Below are positions 1 to 4,207 of a DNA stretch of 5,306 bases, one piece after another. Under the pieces are notes generated by a model. The model worked only from the letters and a program-made list of their open reading frames with translations, was not told where the DNA came from and searched no databases. Numbering within the stretch: the first letter of the stretch is position 1; every line of letters begins with the position of its first letter. Made by a program: the position numbers and the translations under genes. The stretch comes from an uncultured Clostridia bacterium (GTDB taxonomy: Bacteria > Bacillota > Clostridia > Oscillospirales > Acutalibacteraceae): assembly GCA_947623765.1 (NCBI GenBank), contig CANQIG010000146.1, forward strand, positions 1 to 5,306. Direction: 5' to 3'.

Positions 1-312
1 GGCGATCTGGTCGCCCACCTCGCCGAGGTCCTTGGTCCGCACGCTCGCGAGGGCCGTATCCGAGAAATTCGCGATTTTTTTCTGCGCGCCCGCGCCGTAC
101 TGCATCACCTGCGCCGAGGACGTGATGTCGATCTTCTCCACGAAATCGTCCACGACCTTCTGCTCCTCGGGGGAGAGCGTCACCTCCGGGACGGCGGGTT
201 CCGCGGGCTTCTTTTCTTCGGCGGGCGCTTCGGTCTCCATGCCGTCGAGCGTCAGGGTGGGGATGGAGGGGGTGCTCTCCTCCGGCTCCAGCGTCAGTTT
301 CAGATCCGTCAT
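1..312 (-). CDS. telA: TelA/KlaA-family toxic anion resistance protein (N-terminal part, cut by window edge)
   Basis: The first 104 residues are present and the gene runs off the left edge. The start is the ATG at 312, preceded by a strong ribosome binding site (AAAGGAGG, minus strand, 330-323). Residues 1-45 are a low-complexity acidic, proline-rich tail. From about residue 46 the sequence turns helical and contains a stretch typical of TelA (PF05816) proteins: an LSPEEQKVVDDF helix, then QYGAGAQKKIANFS (71-84), then VRTKDLGEVGDQI (91-103). The family is linked to tellurite resistance and to tolerance of cell-envelope antibiotics in some Gram-positive bacteria, but its biochemical activity is not established. 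The gene lies 58 bases after xpaC on the same strand with no terminator between them, so the two are very probably co-transcribed. This pairing is known in Bacillota (xpaC-yaaN in Bacillus subtilis). Residues 18-23 (PTLTLD) match the XpaC C-terminus. Family assignment is from recognition, not a search. Confidence 0.9.
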   Translation of the reverse strand, partial: MTDLKLTLEPEESTPSIPTLTLDGMETEAPAEEKKPAEPAVPEVTLSPEEQKVVDDFVEKIDITSSAQVMQYGAGAQKKIANFSDTALASVRTKDLGEVGDQIA

Positions 313-370
313 TGCGAATGAACCTCCTTTAAGTTTCTCCTTTTTATGTCGTTTTCAAACCGTTGTGCGG

Positions 371-1654
371 TCAGTTTCCTTCGTCGTCCGCGTTCGGGTC
401 GAACGTCAGCGTCGGGATGCCCGGGGCCGACGGCGCGCTCTGCTGCGCCGCGCCGCCCGCGCTCGTTGTCTCCGGCGCGGCGGCCCCGGCGAGGCCCTCC
501 TGCTGCAGGATGGATTCCATCACGCTGATGTCCGCCGCGATGTCCATGGCGTCGCTGGAAAAGAGCGCGTCGAGCTGCTTTTCAAACGCGGACGCGATCG
601 TCTCCATGATGCCCTCGATCTCGAACATCGTGCGCTGGATGTTCTCCCCCTTCACGCGCTGGCGGCTGAGCTTTTCGTAGCTCTCGAGCAGCTTCAGCGT
701 CGTCGGGAGATAGTAGTTCATGAAGCGCCGGATCTGCGGCGCCTGGTCGGGGTGCTCCGTGATGTAGGCGAAGATGTCCGCCGACGCGTTTTCCATCCGC
801 GTGATCCGTTCGCTCATGACCGTGTCGGGGATGCGGTCGTTCTCCTCCCGGAGCTTTTTGAGATACACGTACCCCTCCTCGATGATCTTGTCCACCTCGG
901 GGTTCCCGGTGGAGGCGCGCTTCGGCGCTTCGGCCGTCTTCGGCTGCTCCGGCGCTTTGGGCGGCTCCTTTTTCTCCTCCTCGACGGGCACGACGACCTT
1001 CTTGCCCTTGAACAGCGCGTACTTCCCGAGCAGGAACCCGCCGAGGGCGACCGCCGCGAACGCCGCGAAATGTGTCCAGCGGAAGAGCGGCAGGTTCAGC
1101 GCGTAGATCACGCAGAGGACCCCGACGAACCAATAGGGGAGGTTCGTCGGCTTGCGCTTCACCACGGTCTTCGGCTGCGGGGGTTTCGGGAGCTGCTGCG
1201 CGGTCGTCTGCGGCTTTTTCACCACAGGGCGCGGCGGGACGTTCGCCCGCGGCGGCGGCACGGGCCGCACATAGCGCGGGGCCTGCGCCGCGCCGGTGGG
1301 CGGCGCATAGCGGTAGCCTGTATTCTGTTGTCCGTTTGTCCGGTTCTGCACGGTTTGATTCACCTGCCGGGGCGGCGCGTTCTGCGCGGCCGTCCATGTT
1401 TTTTGTTCCGCCCGCTGCGCGGCTGCCCGGAGTTTCTGCTCCGCTTTTTGGGCGGCGCGGTTCACGGCTCCTTCGACCCGCCGCACGGCGTTTTGCGCGC
1501 TTTGCACGGCCTGCTCGGAGAGGATGCCCGCGTCCGCGAGCCCTTCCGTCACCGCGTCGACGATCTCCTCCACGACGGGGACTTCGCCGGTGTTCCCGTT
1601 CCCGCCGTTTCGCGTCTGTTTCTCCGTTTTCGACACCGCCCTCCCGCGCTGCAT
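371..1654 (-). CDS. xpaC: XpaC-like membrane protein (5-bromo-4-chloroindolyl phosphate hydrolysis family)
   Basis: The gene encodes 427 residues. Residues 1-45 are polar; 45-93 are an alanine/glutamine-rich helix with 11-residue repeats; 94-170 are a proline-, glutamine- and basic-rich linker that is probably disordered. Two close membrane helices follow (about 172-190 and 194-214), then a charged linker (220-248) and a helical domain (about 250-388) that I assign to the XpaC family (PF10112). The C-terminus is an Ala/Ser-rich tail ending in an IPTLTFD motif (413-419). The two helices suggest that both soluble ends lie on the same side, probably the cytoplasm. The family name comes from a phenotype with a chromogenic phosphate, and no catalytic motif is evident. 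It is longer than typical XpaC proteins because of the N-terminal extension. It precedes telA in the same operon. The ATG at 1654 has GGAGA upstream; a GTG at 1636, with GGGAGG only three bases before it, is a less likely alternative start. Confidence 0.88.
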   Translation of the reverse strand: MQRGRAVSKTEKQTRNGGNGNTGEVPVVEEIVDAVTEGLADAGILSEQAVQSAQNAVRRVEGAVNRAAQKAEQKLRAAAQRAEQKTWTAAQNAPPRQVNQTVQNRTNGQQNTGYRYAPPTGAAQAPRYVRPVPPPRANVPPRPVVKKPQTTAQQLPKPPQPKTVVKRKPTNLPYWFVGVLCVIYALNLPLFRWTHFAAFAAVALGGFLLGKYALFKGKKVVVPVEEEKKEPPKAPEQPKTAEAPKRASTGNPEVDKIIEEGYVYLKKLREENDRIPDTVMSERITRMENASADIFAYITEHPDQAPQIRRFMNYYLPTTLKLLESYEKLSRQRVKGENIQRTMFEIEGIMETIASAFEKQLDALFSSDAMDIAADISVMESILQQEGLAGAAAPETTSAGGAAQQSAPSAPGIPTLTFDPNADDEGN

Positions 1655-1663
1655 AAATCTCTT

Positions 1664-1668
1664 TCTCC
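1664..1668 (-). promoter_or_regulatory. Ribosome binding site of xpaC, close to the predicted transcript 5' end
   Basis: GGAGA (minus strand) ends nine bases before the ATG at 1654. The -10 box of the promoter ends at 1674, so transcription is expected to start around 1665-1669. The leader would then be only about 11-15 bases, with this site at or across the RNA 5' end. This is an unusually short leader for a GGAG-dependent start. Confidence 0.55.
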
Positions 1669-1673
1669 AAAAT

Positions 1674-1703
1674 ATTATACGTTCTTTTCCCGTGCCGCGT
1701 CAA
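1674..1703 (-). promoter_or_regulatory. Sigma-A-type promoter of the xpaC-telA operon
   Basis: On the minus strand, TTGACG (1703-1698) is separated by 18 bases from a perfect TATAAT (1679-1674). The -35 box matches the consensus at five of six positions. The promoter is only 20-49 bases upstream of the xpaC ATG and 40 bases after the stop of the preceding minus-strand gene. It therefore gives xpaC-telA its own transcription start. Confidence 0.85.
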
Positions 1704-1724
1704 GGCGCGCGGGGAAAAGTTCCC
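1684..1724. promoter_or_regulatory. Inverted repeats around the xpaC -35 box, possible operator
   Basis: On the plus strand, CTTTTCCC (1684-1691) is the exact reverse complement of GGGAAAAG (1712-1719); the two lie in the promoter spacer and just upstream of the -35 box. The second arm also forms a tight palindrome, GGGAA-AAG-TTCCC (1712-1724). Together this gives three related half-sites flanking the -35 box, a layout seen in repressor or activator operators. The pair 1684-1691/1712-1719 could also fold as an RNA hairpin at the end of the upstream gene, but no T-run follows it on the minus strand, so it is not a good intrinsic terminator. No known regulator is recognised. Confidence 0.4.
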
Positions 1725-1742
1725 ACTTCGTTCACATCCGGC

Positions 1743-2501
1743 TCAGGGAAGGTCCGGGCGGCTGACGGCGGTCGCGAGCTCCTTCGTGTCGATCTCCCGC
1801 TCGGAGCCGTCCGCGCTCCGCACGAAGTAGTGGACGCGCTCCTCGCCGTGGACGCCGAGCGCGTTGTACTTTACGTCGAGCGCGAGCGTCGGCAGCGCGC
1901 CGAACAGCGCGACGGATTCTTCGGGCCGGTATTCGAGATCGAGGAGGCGCTGCGGCGAGGGATCGCCCTCGTCGTTCGAGAGCGGGACGGTGACCGCCGC
2001 AAAGAGCAGCGCGGCGGCGAGCAGCAGCGTGCCGGGGATGTCCATCCAGCGGCGGCCGGTGAAGCGCTCCGCCTGCCCGGCGCGGTGCAGCAGCAAACTC
2101 CTCTGCAGCGTGAACTGAAAGACGGGCGGCGGCAGCATCAAAAGGAGGAACACCCAGTTCTGCCGCAGCGCGGAGAACCACATCTCCGGCGGGGCGTCGT
2201 TCGCCGAAAAGGGGGAGAGGAACGCGCCGCGGGAGACGAAATGCACGAGGTCCGCCGCGACGAACACCCAGCACGCCATGAGAAAAACGCTTTGCAGGAT
2301 GAACCCCACGGGCCGGACCGGGATCACCCGCGAGAGGAACAGCGCGACGCCGCCCGCCGCGAGCGCAAACAAAATTTTGTAGAGCGTCACAGGCATACGC
2401 AGATACAGGGAGAGCACAAGCTCCATGTAGACGGTGAAGCAGAACGGGAAGAGCAGCGTCACCCACGAGCTGCGTTCCCGGCGTACGCGGCGCCGTTCCA
2501 T
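1743..2501 (-). CDS. Five-helix membrane protein resembling the N-terminal part of LTA-synthase-type proteins, without sulfatase domain
   Basis: The gene encodes 252 residues. The start is the ATG at 2501, chosen because GGAGG lies seven bases upstream; the TTG at 2537 has no ribosome binding site. A basic N-terminus (MERRRVRRER) is followed by five predicted membrane helices at about 13-34, 38-58, 65-88, 114-133 and 155-174. A soluble C-terminal segment of about 75 residues would lie outside the cell if the N-terminus is inside. Residues 196-216 (VALFGALPTLALDVKYNALG region) resemble the juxtamembrane segment of lipoteichoic acid synthase-family proteins, which have five helices followed by an extracellular sulfatase-fold domain. 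That catalytic domain is absent: the frame ends at 1743 and the xpaC promoter begins 40 bases later. It may be a remnant, a specialised non-catalytic relative, or an unrelated five-helix protein. The coding call is firm; the family call is tentative. Confidence 0.6.
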   Translation of the reverse strand: MERRRVRRERSSWVTLLFPFCFTVYMELVLSLYLRMPVTLYKILFALAAGGVALFLSRVIPVRPVGFILQSVFLMACWVFVAADLVHFVSRGAFLSPFSANDAPPEMWFSALRQNWVFLLLMLPPPVFQFTLQRSLLLHRAGQAERFTGRRWMDIPGTLLLAAALLFAAVTVPLSNDEGDPSPQRLLDLEYRPEESVALFGALPTLALDVKYNALGVHGEERVHYFVRSADGSEREIDTKELATAVSRPDLP

Positions 2502-2508
2502 CCAGATC

Positions 2509-2513
2509 CCTCC
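2509..2513 (-). promoter_or_regulatory. Ribosome binding site fixing the start of the five-helix protein
   Basis: GGAGG on the minus strand lies seven bases before the ATG at 2501. This decides against the in-frame TTG at 2537, which would add 12 residues and has a T-rich upstream sequence with no Shine-Dalgarno match. Confidence 0.85.
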
Positions 2514-2549
2514 AGTTCGATCCGCGAAAGCAAACAAAAATACAAAAAC

Positions 2550-2578
2550 AGTATACTACATTTTCTCGGATTTTTCAA
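2550..2578 (-). promoter_or_regulatory. Sigma-A-type promoter of the five-helix protein gene
   Basis: On the minus strand, TTGAAA (2578-2573), a 17-base spacer and TATACT (2555-2550) each match the consensus at five of six positions. The predicted start near 2543 leaves a leader of about 42 bases before the ATG at 2501. The surrounding AT-rich patch (2531-2580) stands out from the GC-rich flanks. Confidence 0.8.
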
Positions 2579-2613
2579 TGCGTCTCCACGATTTTCCGTG
2601 TCAATCTCTGCCG

Positions 2614-2683
2614 CCGCGTTTAATTCGCGGAACGGGTGGCATAGTAAAAGCCGTGCAGGGCATACCCTGCGGCCATTTGGCCG
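2614..2683 (+). promoter_or_regulatory. Three hairpins upstream of the lipoprotein gene
   Basis: Hairpin 1 is CCGCG (2614-2618) and CGCGG (2626-2630) with a seven-base loop. Hairpin 2 is GCAGGG (2655-2660), loop CATA, CCCTGC (2665-2670), extendable across a two-base bulge by GCC (2650-2652) and GGC (2671-2673). Hairpin 3 is CGGCC (2670-2674), loop ATTT, GGCCG (2679-2683). Hairpin 3 uses bases needed for the extended hairpin 2, so the full forms exclude each other. The Shine-Dalgarno-like AAAGG (2696-2700) begins 13 bases after hairpin 3. I do not recognise a known riboswitch class. No convincing plus-strand promoter was found, so it is uncertain how much of this is transcribed. Confidence 0.4.
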
Positions 2684-2711
2684 GAACTTATGTGGAAAGG
2701 ATGACCAGAAT

Positions 2712-3374
2712 ATGATGAAAAAAACGGCGGCGCTCCTGCTCGCGCTGCTCCTCCCGCTGACCTTCGCGGCCTGCGGGCGGCAGACGGGGAGCGGCGCATC
2801 TTCCACGGTGTCCCCCGGCTCCCTGCCCTCGGGCGGGACGGAGGATTCCCGTGTTCCCGAACGGGACGGCAGAGAGGACGGCAGCGCGGCGGGTACGGTG
2901 AACACGTATGAGAACGCCGAAGACGGCGACCTGATGACCGGGCTCACGTCCTTTCGGGATACGCTCAGCGACCTTTACGGCGACCTCTACTACCCCGACA
3001 CCGAGATGACCGAGGAGCAGATCGCGCGGGACGTCGGGCTGGACAGCTCCCTCTATGAGGAGGTCTACGCGGAGAACACCGCGCAGAAAGCGCACCCGGA
3101 TACGTTCATCGCCGTGCGCGTGAAGGACGGCAAGGCGGACGAGGTCCGCGCGAAGCTCGAGAGCTACAAGCAGAAGCTCCTTCGGGACAACGATTTTGCC
3201 GCGAACGCGGACAAGGTCAACGCCGCGCAGGTCTTTGAGGCAGGGGACTATGTGTTCTTCGTGCTCGCCGGAGACGTGGAGGAGACCGAGGACGCGAAGG
3301 ACATGGGCAAGGCGTTCGGCGACGTGGTGCGCCGGGGCGTGGACGCGATCCGGAGCGCCGTCTCGAACGCCTGA
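2712..3374 (+). CDS. DUF4358-like lipoprotein
   Basis: The gene encodes 220 residues. The N-terminus has two lysines, a hydrophobic stretch (5-18) and a lipobox-like FAAC ending at Cys21, so it is very probably a lipid-anchored surface protein. Phe at -3 instead of the usual Leu makes the lipobox slightly unusual. Residues 22-75 are a Gly/Ser- and acid-rich flexible linker. Residues about 80-190 match what I know of DUF4358 (PF14270): a short Tyr/Pro segment and a 'DSSLYEEVYAENTA' stretch, then TFIAVRVKDGKADEVRAKLE (131-150), and after it VFEAGDYVFFVLAGD (174-188). The family has no established function. The ATG at 2712 is followed directly by a second ATG; AAAGG at 2696-2700 is 11 bases upstream, a moderate ribosome binding site that favours the first. 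It is divergent from the five-helix protein gene and has no clear terminator before the next promoter. Confidence 0.88.
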   Translation: MMKKTAALLLALLLPLTFAACGRQTGSGASSTVSPGSLPSGGTEDSRVPERDGREDGSAAGTVNTYENAEDGDLMTGLTSFRDTLSDLYGDLYYPDTEMTEEQIARDVGLDSSLYEEVYAENTAQKAHPDTFIAVRVKDGKADEVRAKLESYKQKLLRDNDFAANADKVNAAQVFEAGDYVFFVLAGDVEETEDAKDMGKAFGDVVRRGVDAIRSAVSNA

Positions 3375-3385
3375 GTTTTCCCCGA

Positions 3386-3395
3386 TTTGCGCAAA
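3386..3395. repeat. Perfect 10-base palindrome upstream of the HAD-MATE promoter
   Basis: TTTGCGCAAA is a perfect palindrome centred 13 bases before the -35 box (3403-3408), in the gap after the lipoprotein stop. Its position would suit a DNA-binding protein. It has no loop and no T-run, so it is not an intrinsic terminator. It could be chance. Confidence 0.3.
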
Positions 3396-3402
3396 ATATC
3401 CC

Positions 3403-3431
3403 TTGAAAAAGGAGGGACCGTGTGGTATGAT
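3403..3431 (+). promoter_or_regulatory. Extended -10 promoter of the HAD-MATE unit
   Basis: TTGAAA (3403-3408), a 17-base spacer and TATGAT (3426-3431) each match the consensus at five of six positions. TG at 3423-3424, one base before the -10 box, adds an extended -10 element. The predicted start is near 3438, leaving a leader of about 59 bases before the ATG at 3497. The spacer contains AAAGGAGGG (3408-3416), which looks like a ribosome binding site but would not be transcribed from this promoter. Confidence 0.8.
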
Positions 3432-3442
3432 GGTATCGAACC

Positions 3443-3477
3443 GAAATGCCGCGCGGCTCTTTTTTTGTGCGGATTTC
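3443..3477 (+). promoter_or_regulatory. Leader hairpin with internal T-run before the HAD gene
   Basis: GAAAT (3443-3447) pairs with ATTTC (3473-3477), and after a one-base bulge CCGCGC (3449-3454) pairs with GTGCGG (3467-3472, one G-U pair). The loop holds seven T (3460-3466). Alternatively GCC-GCGC-GGC (3448-3457) can fold as a small hairpin followed almost directly by the T-run, which is terminator-like though its stem is only three pairs. The two folds exclude each other. Attenuation is possible but unproven. Confidence 0.35.
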
Positions 3478-3485
3478 AAAAAGGG

Positions 3486-3490
3486 GGAGG
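3486..3490 (+). promoter_or_regulatory. Ribosome binding site fixing the HAD gene start
   Basis: GGAGG lies six bases before the ATG at 3497. The in-frame ATG at 3446 would add 17 residues but has no Shine-Dalgarno at a proper distance and lies within the leader hairpin. Confidence 0.85.
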
Positions 3491-3496
3491 GACCCG

Positions 3497-4207
3497 ATGG
3501 ATCGGATCGGGAAACTGTTTTCGGGCGTTCGCGCCGCGATCTTCGACGCGGACGGCACGCTGGTCGACTCGATGCCGATGTGGCACGGGATCGACGTCGT
3601 TTACGCCGAGCGGAAGGGCCTTCTGCTGACGCCCGAAATGTCGCGCGACCTCTATACGCTGACCCTTCCGGCGTGCGCGCGGTATATCCGGGAGAAATGC
3701 GGCGTGCAGGAGAGCGAGGACGAGATCGTCCGGGAGATCGTCGAGCTCGCCGCCGAGGGCTACGCGAACGACGTGCCCGAGATCCCGGGGGCGGAGGCGC
3801 TGCTCTCTGCGCTTTCGGCGCGCGGGATGCCCTGCGCCGTCGCGACGGCGTCGGATCTCGCGTCGCTTATGCCCGCGCTCGAACGGCTCGGCCTGATGCG
3901 GCGCCTCGCGTTCGCGGAGAGCTGCGACAGGATCGGGGCGGGCAAGGACCGGCCGGACCTCTATCTCCACTGCGCCGAGCGGCTCGGCGTGCGGCCGGAG
4001 GAGTGTGCCGTCTTCGAGGACGCGCGCTATGCGATGGAAACCGCAAAGGCCGCCGGCTTTCGGACGGTCGCGGTGCTGTTTGGGGAGTGCGACCCCGCGG
4101 AGCGCGCGGCGATGACCGCGCTCGCGGATCTCGCGGTGGAGGACCTGACGGGCCTCGCGCGGGCGGTATCGGAAATGAAAGGGAAAGCATATGTTCAGAA
4201 AGTTTAA
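3497..4207 (+). CDS. HAD-superfamily hydrolase, beta-phosphoglucomutase/phosphatase-like
   Basis: The gene encodes 236 residues, a normal length for this subfamily of haloacid dehalogenase-like phosphatases, which use an aspartate nucleophile and Mg2+ in the cytoplasm. Motif I is FDADGT with the nucleophile Asp17 and acid/base Asp19. A helical cap spans about residues 25-95. Motif II is the Thr in AVATAS (Thr117). Motif III is Lys150 in the GAGKDRPDLY stretch, slightly different from the usual KPxPD form but with the lysine and PD kept. Motif IV is FEDA with Glu174 and Asp175. All catalytic positions are present, so it should be active; the substrate, probably a small phosphorylated metabolite, cannot be read from sequence. 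The following transporter gene overlaps its end by 17 bases, and its own promoter lies at 3403-3431. GGAGG supports the start at 3497. Confidence 0.93.
   Translation: MDRIGKLFSGVRAAIFDADGTLVDSMPMWHGIDVVYAERKGLLLTPEMSRDLYTLTLPACARYIREKCGVQESEDEIVREIVELAAEGYANDVPEIPGAEALLSALSARGMPCAVATASDLASLMPALERLGLMRRLAFAESCDRIGAGKDRPDLYLHCAERLGVRPEECAVFEDARYAMETAKAAGFRTVAVLFGECDPAERAAMTALADLAVEDLTGLARAVSEMKGKAYVQKV

Noticed and set aside
582..1703. Minus-strand open frame overlapping xpaC in another frame
   Set aside because: Its translation is almost entirely Arg, Ala, Gly and Glu, the typical product of reading a GC-rich gene out of frame. The XpaC frame carries the membrane helices and family domain.
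1684..1719. Intrinsic terminator for the five-helix gene
   Set aside because: The outer arms pair well, but the loop is large and interrupted and no T-run follows on the minus strand. The arms are better explained as promoter-flanking repeats.
32..1765. Long plus-strand open frame opposite telA and xpaC
   Set aside because: Its translation is Arg/Leu/His-rich low complexity with no recognisable domain. It lies antisense to two recognisable genes with good ribosome binding sites, and long antisense frames are expected in GC-rich coding DNA.
2614..2683. Tandem guanidine or other known riboswitch
   Set aside because: The hairpin loops (TTTAATT, CATA, ATTT) do not carry the ACGR loops of guanidine-II or conserved cores of other classes I know, so no riboswitch name is given.
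1524..2711. Upstream extension of the lipoprotein frame
   Set aside because: The frame is open far upstream, but that stretch is antisense to the five-helix gene and the xpaC 5' end. The signal peptide and lipobox begin exactly at the ATG at 2712.
3408..3422. AAAGGAGGG followed by GTG, a possible small gene start
   Set aside because: The Shine-Dalgarno-like sequence lies in the spacer of the predicted HAD promoter. The resulting frame overlaps the HAD gene and shows no protein-like features.
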